From: Phytobacter diazotrophicus
GTDB taxonomy: Bacteria > Pseudomonadota > Gammaproteobacteria > Enterobacterales > Enterobacteriaceae
Direction: 5' to 3'
Length of the DNA: 64,000 nucleotides
Assembly: GCA_004346725.1 (NCBI GenBank)
Contig: SMDE01000002.1
Coordinates: 386,886 to 450,885, forward strand
How positions within the stretch are numbered: the stretch's first letter is position 1; every line of letters begins with the position of its first letter. The translations under genes were made by a program, and so were the position numbers. Shown here piece by piece: positions 54,564 to 63,025 of this stretch. A model generated the notes under the pieces. That model saw only the letters and a program-made list of their open reading frames with translations, ran no database searches and was not told the origin of the DNA.

Positions 54564-54603
54564 CCGCTTATTGATGAAAAGCGAAGTGTATTAATTTACT
54601 GGC

Positions 54604-55473
54604 CTAATATTGCGCCTGCGCGAGGTCAGCAAGTAGCGTTGGATGCGTCGGGTTCCAGCCCAGTACCGCGCGCGTCTGTTCACTGCTTGCGGCCATATCG
54701 AGAGATGCAAAATCAGCAAACCAGCCAAAATGCTCCCTCGCCCGCGGCTCTGCGGGTACCCCAAGATGTTTACCGATGGCCTGCGCGATATCGCGAAACA
54801 GGATGCCCTCTTCCGCCGCCGCGTGATAAACCGCCTGAGTCATCCCCGTCTCCAGCGCTAACCGATAAAGCGTGGCGGCATCCCGACGATGCACCGCCGC
54901 CCAGCGGTTTTCTGCGTCCTCAGGCCAGGCAGACACACCCGTTTGCTTCGCAAGGTCCATCAGGATGGGAATAAATCCATGATCGCCCAAGCCGTGGACT
55001 GTCGGCGACAGGCGTATCGTTGCGGCCCGCACCCCCTTGTCTGCCAACTCACGTGCCGCAGCCTCAGAACGGCGTGGATACGCTGGCGCGACAAACGGCA
55101 GGTCGTTCTCTGTCGCCAGACGTCCTGGGGCAATCATCGCCACCCCGGAGGTCACCAACAGAGGGCGGTCGCTACCGTGTAGCGCCTCCCCCAGAATCTG
55201 GATGGCGCGCTCATCCTGCGCGCAGTTCTCACTAAAGCGTGAAAAATCGTGGTTGAAGGCAGTATGGATAACCGCATCGGCACGGCTTGCGCCATCATGC
55301 AGCAATTGATGATCGTCCAGCGTTCCCGTGACCACCTGCATTCCCAGAGCCACCAGCGCCTGTGCTTTTTGCGCATTGCGCACCAGCCCGGTAACCTGAT
55401 GCCCGGCCGCCAGTAGATCTTCAGCAACGGCTGAACCAACCCAGCCAGACGCCCCCGTCAGAAAAACATGCAT
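54604..55473 (-). CDS. NAD(P)-dependent epimerase/dehydratase-like (extended SDR)
   Basis: A 289-residue Rossmann-fold protein. MHVFLTGASGWVGSAVAEDL carries the nucleotide motif TGASGWVG, with basic LVRNAQKAQ after the second strand suggesting NADP preference. It lacks an obvious YxxxK in the usual place (APAYPRRSEAAAREL has a Tyr without the spaced Lys), so it may be atypical or of the NmrA-like group. ATG 55473 has a GGGGAG site. It lies where the E. coli order would have yebB and ruvC, next to the prophage junction. Substrate is unknown. Confidence 0.85.
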   Translation of the reverse strand: MHVFLTGASGWVGSAVAEDLLAAGHQVTGLVRNAQKAQALVALGMQVVTGTLDDHQLLHDGASRADAVIHTAFNHDFSRFSENCAQDERAIQILGEALHGSDRPLLVTSGVAMIAPGRLATENDLPFVAPAYPRRSEAAARELADKGVRAATIRLSPTVHGLGDHGFIPILMDLAKQTGVSAWPEDAENRWAAVHRRDAATLYRLALETGMTQAVYHAAAEEGILFRDIAQAIGKHLGVPAEPRAREHFGWFADFASLDMAASSEQTRAVLGWNPTHPTLLADLAQAQY

Positions 55474-55960
55474 AGCTCACTCCCCTTGTGTTGACTCATC
55501 ATGTGATAGTGATGAATATCCTCAGAGGTGAAAAGTAGTGACATTATCGTGGTAAGCACAGCTAATCTACAGTTTTATTTTTATATTAATTAACAATAAC
55601 TTAGAGAAGCATATTTACAACATACAGTATTATCCATGATCCTTATGAATCAACATCATAAAATCGGTTTAGTGAGTACTGTAATGCACTTTCTCTAATC
55701 TATACTGACTATTGTTGTACCCTCTTTCCAATCATCATGTACTCAATTAAGTTTAACATAGGTATTATATATTGGTTTGTTCCTTAATTACTTGTCGTAG
55801 CAATATTATTCCTCCTGTAGTTGTTGGACATGAACTCTTTGTAATTATGTGTTAATTGCTTATCTGAATGAATAAAACTATCAATTTACTGTGCTTAATG
55901 GATTCCCTTTTAATGATTCTTGGCATAAAATATCCATTTTAAAAATAAGGCGGGGGATTT
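55474..55960. other. 487-bp AT-rich junction, chromosome to prophage 2
   Basis: GC content falls abruptly just after the epimerase-like gene. No gene is visible. One AGTACT (55675) and two further GTAC sites are present. The attachment site of prophage 2 may be here, but no duplication can be tested because the other end is outside the window. The promoter of the membrane-protein gene at 55961 should lie in the last 100 bp. Confidence 0.45.
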
Positions 55961-56437
55961 ATGAAAAGAAGCAAATTTAAAAATATTCCATTTGTTTCCA
56001 CTGTAATATTGTCATTTATTTTTTTTGTACTTTATCTTTTTGCTGCAAATCAATTCAATGTAAACATAGCATTAACAGTAATAGCTTTCATACTAACCGG
56101 TCTTTCCGGATTTGATTTTTTTAAAAACCTCACATCAATTGATCGTGAAAATAAGCCACCTGTGGATCTATTAGTAGTATTCAGTGTTGCCGTGGCAATA
56201 ACATCTATTATATCAATAGCATGTAAAGTAGATGAAAGCAGTTTAAAACCACGAGAACAAGTAACCATCATTTCGACGTTAGTTTTACTAATCATAGGAA
56301 TGGTTGCATCTGCTTACTTAAAGCACAAGCATATAATAAAACCAAAAATTAGGGTTTTGGAGAAAGAAAGTTTTTCAATATTAAGAGAAAATGATGACGC
56401 CATTACTATTATTACAACCATAAAAAAAGCCCCTTAA
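55961..56437 (+). CDS. Membrane protein of unknown function at the prophage 2 end
   Basis: A 158-residue protein with about four hydrophobic segments (FVSTVILSFIFFVLYLFAAN; IALTVIAFILTGLSGF; LLVVFSVAVAITSIISIA; IISTLVLLIIGMVASAYL) and a soluble C-terminus (VLEKESFSILRENDDAITII). GGCGGGGG precedes the ATG. It ends in a hairpin shared with the convergent holin-like gene. It contains only one GTAC and no AGTACT, unlike all neighbours to its right, so it may be a later addition. A superinfection-exclusion role is possible but unsupported. Confidence 0.7.
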   Translation: MKRSKFKNIPFVSTVILSFIFFVLYLFAANQFNVNIALTVIAFILTGLSGFDFFKNLTSIDRENKPPVDLLVVFSVAVAITSIISIACKVDESSLKPREQVTIISTLVLLIIGMVASAYLKHKHIIKPKIRVLEKESFSILRENDDAITIITTIKKAP

Positions 56438-56447
56438 GGGGCTTTTT
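56422..56447. terminator. Bidirectional terminator
   Basis: The hairpin GCCCC TTAA GGGGC flanked by A and T runs lies between the convergent membrane-protein and holin-like genes and overlaps the last codons of the first. Confidence 0.93.
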
Positions 56448-56739
56448 AACTACCACCAACCATAATCAATAGTACCTGTAACAACTGTCCCAATGGTACT
56501 TGGATCACTACAATCCCAAATGCATCAAGTACTGGAACTATGATCCAGTTATAGAGGATTATCAAACTCAATACGAAACCTAAAAAGTTTCGCCAGTGAA
56601 ATGAACTTTTCTCTATCTCTTCTTTGTTTACTTCTATCTGCCCTTCTGCATTAGTTTTCGTTACTTCTTGTTCAAGCGTTTTCTTCTTGATGAAGAAATC
56701 AATTCCAGTTTTAATCAGATTAATCAATACATTTATCAT
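56446..56739 (-). CDS. Holin-like membrane protein
   Basis: A 97-residue protein: an amphipathic N-terminal helix (MINVLINLIKTGIDFFIKKK), a charged middle (EGQIEVNKEEIEKSSFHWRN) and two hydrophobic segments (FLGFVLSLIILYNWIIVPVL; LLQVLLIMVGGS at the end). The layout resembles three-helix phage holins. ATG 56739 overlaps the upstream stop (ATGA). It would release the lysozyme encoded nearby, although that gene lies on the other strand. Confidence 0.7.
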   Translation of the reverse strand: MINVLINLIKTGIDFFIKKKTLEQEVTKTNAEGQIEVNKEEIEKSSFHWRNFLGFVLSLIILYNWIIVPVLDAFGIVVIQVPLGQLLQVLLIMVGGS

Positions 56740-57047
56740 TCCATAATCCCCACGCAATACACCCAAAAGTGTTTGCCTTTTACAAATAACTTTTTCTCTT
56801 CTATCAAGTACACTGATGTTTCATCAGTTCTTAATTTCCATTTCAGTACTGAACCTTCCTGAAATTGTTGTGGTTTCTCATATGCCACATTCATGTAACT
56901 ACCACATTTGATATCGTTAGCGGTTAGTACTTTCTTAAACTTCTTACCAAGAAAACAAATATCAATTGGAGTACTGTTAGCGAAGGGTTCAATACCATTC
57001 ATTGTTATATATGCGGTTTGTTCACCATAATGTTTATCAAATATCAT
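56736..57047 (-). CDS. Unknown phage protein (103 residues)
   Basis: A beta-rich looking protein (TAYITMNGIEPFANSTPIDI; VLKWKLRTDETSVYLIEEKK). ATGA overlaps link it to both neighbours, so it is co-translated with the holin-like gene. No family is recognised. Contains four AGTACT or GTACT-type sites including CAGTACTG at 56844. Confidence 0.7.
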   Translation of the reverse strand: MIFDKHYGEQTAYITMNGIEPFANSTPIDICFLGKKFKKVLTANDIKCGSYMNVAYEKPQQFQEGSVLKWKLRTDETSVYLIEEKKLFVKGKHFWVYCVGIME

Positions 57048-57613
57048 GTACTTTTTACCCTTAATGTCCCTTTAATACCACTAATTACTAAACATGCTCC
57101 CGTATTGGCTTCTTTATAGAAGTCATAAATCACCTTACGCCTCTTGTCTTCACGTATTCCAATTACACGTTTTTTATTATTCTTTTTGTTCTTAACGTTC
57201 ATATCTATGAGACGTTCTTTATTACCCTGCCTGACGATTTTATAACGCCCTTTCTTGAGGTTTGTATACAGACCAGAAATATTACCCTGTTTCGTTAATC
57301 GTGCTGAACTGGTAGGTACAAATTTGCGTACATTTTCTTCCTTTACGAGAACGTTATATAAGTACTTCGCCTGTAGTTTCTTAACGAAGATTTCACAGGT
57401 GACACCAGTACTGGTTTTTTGATAGGTAAACATAACAGCACGATTAGTGAATGGAACCGCACCACGATCAACTGAATTAGTAATTCCTGTCTGTAAATTT
57501 CTTGACAGTATCCGAGTACGATTAATGATTTCCTTCTGGAAATTACGGCCTAAATCCTGTCCCGTACTGTTTATGTATCGCTGTACATTCCTTATACCAC
57601 TTATACTACTCAT
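57044..57613 (-). CDS. Unknown basic phage protein (189 residues)
   Basis: A strongly basic protein with a helical N-terminus (RYINSTGQDLGRNFQKEIIN) followed by strand-rich sequence (VTCEIFVKKLQAKYLYNVLV) and a Lys/Asn/Arg-rich segment near residue 140. This pattern resembles phage minor tail or tail-completion proteins, but I cannot assign a family. The stop overlaps the next start. It lies 9 bp after the GIY-YIG-like gene. Confidence 0.7.
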   Translation of the reverse strand: MSSISGIRNVQRYINSTGQDLGRNFQKEIINRTRILSRNLQTGITNSVDRGAVPFTNRAVMFTYQKTSTGVTCEIFVKKLQAKYLYNVLVKEENVRKFVPTSSARLTKQGNISGLYTNLKKGRYKIVRQGNKERLIDMNVKNKKNNKKRVIGIREDKRRKVIYDFYKEANTGACLVISGIKGTLRVKST

Positions 57614-57622
57614 CTCTTTTCC

Positions 57623-58051
57623 TTAATTTAAACATGATAATAATTCCTGCAATACTCCATGAAGTCGTTTCTTATCCTTGCCTACGGGTAAACGTGCCTT
57701 ATGCATCAGAGATAAATTCAGACACTGTGGTTTTAATCCCTCATATAGTATCAATGCAGCCTCAATCAATAGAGTCTCCCGCATTGTTGGGAATGCCCAC
57801 AGGACAGTTTTTCTGTACTGTTCACCATCAGTAATTTTTTGATTAACTATATTTGAACTTGATGTGTACTCTCGCCATCCATTTTCAATTGAATCAATTT
57901 TTAATTTTTTAATGTCTTTCACTCTTTTGTACATCTGTTTACTACCGATATACGTAGAGCCGTCCTCAAACTCAAATAAGTAAACAAATCCACAATAACT
58001 ACCATTTGTTAATTCTTCTTCACTCCAGTCTGTTGTGTAGTTCCATTCCAT
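57623..58051 (-). CDS. GIY-YIG-like nuclease
   Basis: A 142-residue protein. GFVYLFEFEDGSTYIGSK (residues 21-38) is a GIY-YIG-type two-strand motif with catalytic Tyr, WREYTSSS carries the Arg, and TLLIEAALILYEGLKPQCLN has the metal-binding Glu (E97) and terminal Asn. It is therefore a candidate single-domain endonuclease. Its start codon lies in one arm of a 14-bp inverted repeat that it shares with the divergent lysozyme gene. It might be a free-standing homing-type nuclease or take part in DNA processing. Confidence 0.75.
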   Translation of the reverse strand: MEWNYTTDWSEEELTNGSYCGFVYLFEFEDGSTYIGSKQMYKRVKDIKKLKIDSIENGWREYTSSSNIVNQKITDGEQYRKTVLWAFPTMRETLLIEAALILYEGLKPQCLNLSLMHKARLPVGKDKKRLHGVLQELLSCLN

Positions 58052-58092
58052 AAATATTCCAATATAACAATTACTATAGGAATATTTATGGA
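58047..58092. repeat. Inverted repeat spanning both start codons of divergent genes
   Basis: Perfect 14-bp arms at 58047-58060 and 58079-58092 (right arm GGAATATTTATGGA) are separated by an 18-bp AT-rich spacer. Each arm contains the AGGA-type ribosome site and ATG of one gene, so the two messages start with the same leader. Confidence 0.93.
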
Positions 58093-58534
58093 CATTAAAG
58101 GCAGATTATGGATATACGAAGGTACTAAAGAGTATCAAACTAAAATGAACTATTTCAGGAATGGGAAGTTTTACCCGTATAAGGATTCATTGGGAAAACT
58201 AACGATTGGCTGCGGTCATTTAGTACTGAAAACTGAAAATTTTAATGATGGCATAACAGAAAAAGAAACGGATATACTGTTATCACGAGATCTCGCCAAT
58301 GTTATTTTGGATGTACATTCATTGGGATTGAATGTGCCCGATGACTGGAATGATTTTCTGATCATCATGACATTTCAGTTAGGCATTAATGGTGTAAAGA
58401 AATTCAAAAGAATGATGACAGCCTTAAAGGCAAAAAACTACAGGGAAGCAATCGTACAAGCTAAAGACAGTCTTTGGTATAAACAAACACCCAACCGTGT
58501 AGATGATATGATTCGACAATTAACTAACAAATAA
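58088..58534 (+). CDS. T4-type lysozyme (endolysin)
   Basis: A 148-residue family 24 muramidase. The catalytic Glu11 is in LWIYEGTKEY, Asp33 in YPYKDSLGK and Thr39 in KLTIGCGHL, the E-D-T triad of T4 lysozyme with a longer loop between Glu and Asp. There is no signal peptide or SAR segment, so it needs a true holin. It reads opposite to the other late genes of this prophage and ends in a bidirectional hairpin. Confidence 0.93.
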   Translation: MDIKGRLWIYEGTKEYQTKMNYFRNGKFYPYKDSLGKLTIGCGHLVLKTENFNDGITEKETDILLSRDLANVILDVHSLGLNVPDDWNDFLIIMTFQLGINGVKKFKRMMTALKAKNYREAIVQAKDSLWYKQTPNRVDDMIRQLTNK

Positions 58535-58536
58535 AT

Positions 58537-58558
58537 AAGGGGCATTATGCCCCTTTTT
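58537..58558. terminator. Bidirectional terminator after lysozyme
   Basis: The hairpin AAGGGGCAT/ATGCCCCTT with a T run lies after the lysozyme stop and contains the last codons of the convergent 93-residue gene. Confidence 0.92.
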
Positions 58559-58817
58559 CATTTTCCAGAATCGTTAAGATACGTTCAATTTTTAAATCGA
58601 GTTGATGAATCTGATCTTCCAGATTCTTCAAGGATTTCTTCATCTCATCCTGTTCTGCTTCAAGTCGTGAAATATTGCTTTTCTGTAATGCAATTTCAGT
58701 CTCTACATTTCCCATTCTATCTAATAGATCACTAGTATCAGTACTGTTATCCCGATAGATCGTCCACAAAAGAGTACATACAGCAACTACACAGGCTGCA
58801 ATTGTTCCAATGTCCAT
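58545..58817 (-). CDS. Membrane-anchored coiled-coil protein, possible spanin or holin accessory
   Basis: A 90-residue protein: one N-terminal transmembrane segment (IGTIAACVVAVCTLLWTIY) and then a continuous heptad-like coiled coil (NISRLEAEQDEMKKSLKNLE; IHQLDLKIERILTILENEK). Such proteins near the lysis genes can be i-spanins or holin-associated. ATG 58817 has an AAGG site; the longer GTG start at 58826 is less likely. It is the last gene of the tail operon. Confidence 0.72.
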   Translation of the reverse strand: MDIGTIAACVVAVCTLLWTIYRDNSTDTSDLLDRMGNVETEIALQKSNISRLEAEQDEMKKSLKNLEDQIHQLDLKIERILTILENEKGA

Positions 58818-58854
58818 TTTTAACACCTTATTATTCTAATATTAGTATTTATAT

Positions 58855-59505
58855 TTAATATCCAGTAAAACTGGCTAAGGCAATACGGATTCCATTACCA
58901 CCCATCGCCTGTTGATATGTTTTTTGTAACCTGTTGATGTACTGAATCGAGAATGATGTACTACTATTGCGTCTAATCACAATGCCTGAATATCCAGACG
59001 TAGTGCCATCAGTACTGTAATTACCAGGACATTGACTGATGCAAATCCACGGATTAGCAATAGCAGTATTAACAGTTAGAGTGGTTTTCAAATCATGCGA
59101 TGGTGGAACTGTAAAGAAATCTGATATACGAGGCATAGTACCGGCACTTGCCGCACTCCAAATGAGATTACCGGCTGGATCAAAAACATCCAGATATCCA
59201 GATTGAATAGGCGTTGTATTACTACATATCATAAAGCGTCCTGTACCCTGTTCATACATACTCGCTCCTGGAAAACAGTAACTACCATCGGTAAAAAACT
59301 GAAACCACTTTAGCCCACTTTCGGGGAAAAACGGATATTGTAAATTACCCAACGTACTACCATTACCAAAATCGCTAACAATTCTTGAAAAACCAATATC
59401 AGACAATGCACCCATCGCTTTTACAGTACTCATCACAACGGATTTATTCTCAGAGTCAATTGTTAACGCTCCCGCTGAATTATAAAGTTGAAAACCTGCC
59501 ATCAT
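58855..59505 (-). CDS. DUF6453-like phage tail protein, long form
   Basis: A 216-residue protein with the N-terminal signature AGFQLYNSAGALTIDSENKS, shared with the next gene upstream. The rest is beta-rich (FFPESGLKWFQFFTDGSYCF; GYSGIVIRRNSSTSFSIQYI). Proteins of this type follow the J-like tail gene in many enterobacterial siphophages and are probably distal tail or receptor-associated. The first two codons are both Met; either may be the start. Confidence 0.75.
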   Translation of the reverse strand: MMAGFQLYNSAGALTIDSENKSVVMSTVKAMGALSDIGFSRIVSDFGNGSTLGNLQYPFFPESGLKWFQFFTDGSYCFPGASMYEQGTGRFMICSNTTPIQSGYLDVFDPAGNLIWSAASAGTMPRISDFFTVPPSHDLKTTLTVNTAIANPWICISQCPGNYSTDGTTSGYSGIVIRRNSSTSFSIQYINRLQKTYQQAMGGNGIRIALASFTGY

Positions 59506-59511
59506 CCCACC

Positions 59512-59808
59512 TTAAACATCGAATTTATATACGTCAAAATAGAGCGTAGTTGGATAAGTACCACTAGTTGGTAAGTACTGAACTGTAAAAGAATCAGTAC
59601 CGGGAATACAGTAATAATCATTCCACGGCATATTAGTTCGTAGTACTGCCAACCATCCATTGGGACGCATTGATGGAAATGGTATGCTCCATGTTGTAAT
59701 TCCTGCTGACACTGCCAGACTGACAGTACCCATAAAACGCATATTGTAATCATTGAGATCAACGGTTAATGTTCCCGTTGCATCCCAGCATTGTAAACCC
59801 TGTGCCAT
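59512..59808 (-). CDS. DUF6453-like phage tail protein, short form
   Basis: A 98-residue protein beginning MAQGLQCWDATGTLTVDLND, clearly related to the N-terminus of the following gene, and ending in strand-rich sequence (DSFTVQYLPTSGTYPTTLYF). I use ATG 59808, which matches the family start; the frame extends upstream to 59865 and would overlap the J-like gene. The pair looks like a tandem duplication with divergence. Confidence 0.75.
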   Translation of the reverse strand: MAQGLQCWDATGTLTVDLNDYNMRFMGTVSLAVSAGITTWSIPFPSMRPNGWLAVLRTNMPWNDYYCIPGTDSFTVQYLPTSGTYPTTLYFDVYKFDV

Positions 59809-59821
59809 TTTTATTTCCCTA

Positions 59822-62800
59822 TTACCATAATCCCATTCGTACACGTAACGTACCATTGTTATCAAATATCTGAATGAGGTTGTTACTGATTGTCATTCTC
59901 CCAGTACCGCCAGCACCATTAATATATAAATTACCAGCTTTATCCATTAACCATCCAGTACTGTTAGGTACATAGTTATTACTCTGAATGTACTGACCTA
60001 TTTTTGCGTTAGTGATTTCACCATCAATAATTTTTGCCGAATTAATACTCGCATTGGCAATTTTAGAATTTACAATTGAGCCATCAGCAATGTATGCAGT
60101 GCCTATCGAACCAGACTGTATAATGGCATTATTGAGGTAAGTTGTATTTCCAACAATAGCAAACGGAGCTACTGCACCAACTGTTGCACCCGCTGATGGG
60201 GCCACTAATAATTTATCAGCAACAAAATAGATAGCACTATTATTAACAGTACCCTGACTTGCAACAAGTCGAATACCCGATACAACACCATTAGCATTTG
60301 CAGAAAGCGTGTATGATGCATCAACAGTACTCTTATCTGCTTTTGCAGTAATTTGTTGGTTAACACCCGCAATTTGATTATCAGTACTTGCCTTAAGTTG
60401 TGTAATTGCCTGTGTTTGTGCGGAATTATTATCTACAACGGTCTGATTTAATGTAGTAATTTTGGCAGTATTGCCATCAACTGTATTTTTCAGTGTGTCC
60501 ACGCGAGTATTGGTATATGCCGTACTCTGATTTACTGCACTGGATAAGGTTGTATCAAGCTTATTCTGTAAATTAATAACGCTTTCAATCTGTACTGCAT
60601 CATCCGCAGTAAATTGATAACGTGAATTAATCTGAATTGTCTGTTCAGTACTGTACTGAATACCATCCGTACCGAACATATCAAAAAGACCCATTTTGAC
60701 TTTATATGTACCATCAACGATATTGGGTACAGAATCAAATGCGGGCTTATTTGAAATGAATGTACGAACCGAATTTCCTGATGTGATCACAAACTCAGCA
60801 CCTGCATAGTCCGGTAGTTCATTTGGAGTCCATGATACAAACAGATTACCAAATCCACCTGATATAGTAACACCCTGCACTAATGGCATTTGTTTGTTCT
60901 CAACCGTTATTTTCACTTCCTGACTATATGTAGAGGCAAGATACCCCTGTGCAATAATGCCTATTGTAGGTTTGCGAATCTTCCGACTATTGAGAACAAA
61001 TGTATAATTAAAACTACTGTCCTGAGTATAGAACGTATCAATAAGGGTATTACCATTATAGATATTAACAATATAATACTTAAAATATTCAGTAAATGAA
61101 CGACCGTTTACCAATAACGCTTTCTGATTATCCCACCGCAGATTAAAATCTGTCTGATCGGTAACATATGCAGATTCAGTACTGTTAATTAGTTTCAGAC
61201 CTGTGATTGCAGGCAGAAGAAAATTATACCCCGGTATAATACCATTAAGGGTTAGTCGTTGACTGATTAATCCGATATTGTTGAATGCGACTACTGAGAA
61301 ATCATAAGTTTCAGTATCGCTTAGATTGAATACTTCATACTCTGTTTTTAATTTATTTGTACTCCCTGCATAACTCCAGACATTGGATGTGCTCAATTTA
61401 TAATACACATAGTAACCACGAAGGTTTGGATCAACACTTCCAGTCCATGACATGGTGACTACTGAACCAGTACTGATATTTCCCTTGCGTGAAACCTGTA
61501 AATTCGTTGGAGGTAACACAGTTAATGCTGGAAACTGCATTGAACCCGATGGCGACCATACGCCCGGATCAATTCCATCAAATATCGCATCTGGATACTC
61601 AACAGCAGTGATTGTTACATAGCCTACACTGTCCTGCCTCGTAGCAACATCTTTTGACAGTACCTTAAATTTTCCGTTAATTGCCAGTTCTTCGTTACTG
61701 ACATTTATGGCATCCCATACTTTCAAGTCCCACCCTTCACTTGTTGTAAAGGTAATAGTACGCAAACTGTACTTTGCCTTGAGTACTTCATTGTTCACCA
61801 TGCGAGATAATGTATCGGTATCATAGACCCATGAATAATCCCGACTCAGCGTGATAACCTGTCCATCTGTCCTGATGGCTTCATCAGAACTGATATCTGA
61901 TGGAATACGCAATACATCAGTTGTGTACATTGATAATGGATTCGTATATTTCGCATCGATGGTATTAAAATAGTCAGTACTCCCCGATGTACTAATCTGT
62001 ACCTGACCAAACATGTTTGATTCATCAAATGATGCAACTGACAGTGTTTTACGGTCTGTAGTCATGCAAATCTGACCCGCATGTACATACATAATCCCAC
62101 CGAAGGATTGCAGTACATCCTCAATGTTCTGTTTATATGTATTGGAATAACTCATTGAACCATTTGCATAATATTCCATCTGATTACAATATGCGGCTGT
62201 CTCATAAAATGTTTCAGTATTAACTAATGCAGGTTCAATCCCCATCCCATATTCTGCATTTGTTAGGTAATCATAAATGATTGATGGGGGATTACTGGTA
62301 GCGAATTTAGTACCAGTACTGAAATCATAGATTTCCATACCTTTCATTTCAGTAGTTAATGTGAACTGATCATTAACGAGAAGATTATTTTCGAGAGAAT
62401 CCTGTGTTTTCTTGATAACTACTGAAATACTGACAACACCCTTGCCAAGAAATTTATCTGTCCATTTCGGCCCGGCATACTGTTTAGCCAGTGTTTTTGT
62501 CGTAGTGTAATCACCACCAAAACGTACTTCGAGCTGTAGTATGTCCCGATATTTACTGGCAATACTTGCCTTTGGTACTACACCATCTGATGTGATTGGT
62601 ACTGCAATGACAGGTTCATTATCGATATAGATTTGTTCTATATGCTTCTGCACACCTGCCATACACACAGCCTGTTCACTGAAAAGGTACTGTGAACTAC
62701 CATCAGGGATGTTGTACCAGGCAACAATAGAACCGACCAGTATGAATGCTCCCCCACTGATACCGTTCTTATGGGGTAACTGACCACCGTACAGTACTGG

Positions 62801-63025
62801 TAGTCCTGTCGTGGGAGACGTCGATCTACTCAGACTGTCTGCAACATCCCCATAGTTCTGTACTCCTAACTGGCTCAACATTGATGTTGCAACCAGACTT
62901 ACGGCGGCACTGGCAGCCCCCCATCCAATAGCCGCTAATGCTGTACCACCAGAGAAGTACACCGCCGCTGCTACTATTACGCCCGTTATTACTGCGGAGA
63001 AAAACCCGCCTATACTCTTACCCAT
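59822..63025 (-). CDS. J-like tail tip/host specificity protein
   Basis: A 1067-residue central tail-tip protein. Residues 1-55 are hydrophobic and Gly/Ala-rich (FFSAVITGVIVAAAVYFSGG), as in this group. The early part has LPVLYGGQLPHKNGISGGAF and ISVVIKKTQDSLEN typical of phage J proteins. Fibronectin type III-like modules lie around residues 500-600 (PTNLQVSRKGNISTGSVVTM; LRGYYVYYKLSTSNVWSYAG) and 700-790. The C-terminal third contains coiled-coil sequence and DUF1983-like repeats (IADGSIVNSKIANASINSAK). It contacts the host receptor. Seven or so AGTACT sites in two reading frames lie within it. Confidence 0.92.
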   Translation of the reverse strand: MGKSIGGFFSAVITGVIVAAAVYFSGGTALAAIGWGAASAAVSLVATSMLSQLGVQNYGDVADSLSRSTSPTTGLPVLYGGQLPHKNGISGGAFILVGSIVAWYNIPDGSSQYLFSEQAVCMAGVQKHIEQIYIDNEPVIAVPITSDGVVPKASIASKYRDILQLEVRFGGDYTTTKTLAKQYAGPKWTDKFLGKGVVSISVVIKKTQDSLENNLLVNDQFTLTTEMKGMEIYDFSTGTKFATSNPPSIIYDYLTNAEYGMGIEPALVNTETFYETAAYCNQMEYYANGSMSYSNTYKQNIEDVLQSFGGIMYVHAGQICMTTDRKTLSVASFDESNMFGQVQISTSGSTDYFNTIDAKYTNPLSMYTTDVLRIPSDISSDEAIRTDGQVITLSRDYSWVYDTDTLSRMVNNEVLKAKYSLRTITFTTSEGWDLKVWDAINVSNEELAINGKFKVLSKDVATRQDSVGYVTITAVEYPDAIFDGIDPGVWSPSGSMQFPALTVLPPTNLQVSRKGNISTGSVVTMSWTGSVDPNLRGYYVYYKLSTSNVWSYAGSTNKLKTEYEVFNLSDTETYDFSVVAFNNIGLISQRLTLNGIIPGYNFLLPAITGLKLINSTESAYVTDQTDFNLRWDNQKALLVNGRSFTEYFKYYIVNIYNGNTLIDTFYTQDSSFNYTFVLNSRKIRKPTIGIIAQGYLASTYSQEVKITVENKQMPLVQGVTISGGFGNLFVSWTPNELPDYAGAEFVITSGNSVRTFISNKPAFDSVPNIVDGTYKVKMGLFDMFGTDGIQYSTEQTIQINSRYQFTADDAVQIESVINLQNKLDTTLSSAVNQSTAYTNTRVDTLKNTVDGNTAKITTLNQTVVDNNSAQTQAITQLKASTDNQIAGVNQQITAKADKSTVDASYTLSANANGVVSGIRLVASQGTVNNSAIYFVADKLLVAPSAGATVGAVAPFAIVGNTTYLNNAIIQSGSIGTAYIADGSIVNSKIANASINSAKIIDGEITNAKIGQYIQSNNYVPNSTGWLMDKAGNLYINGAGGTGRMTISNNLIQIFDNNGTLRVRMGLW

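Noticed and set aside
54541..54566. Hairpin called only as a terminator for the epimerase-like gene
   Set aside because: The palindrome is the ruvAB LexA box; any terminator role is secondary.
58047..58092. Resemblance of the inverted arms to a T4 late promoter (TATAAATA-like)
   Set aside because: The match is CATAAATA, lies at and around the start codons rather than upstream, and no other T4-like late promoters are seen. AT-richness explains it.
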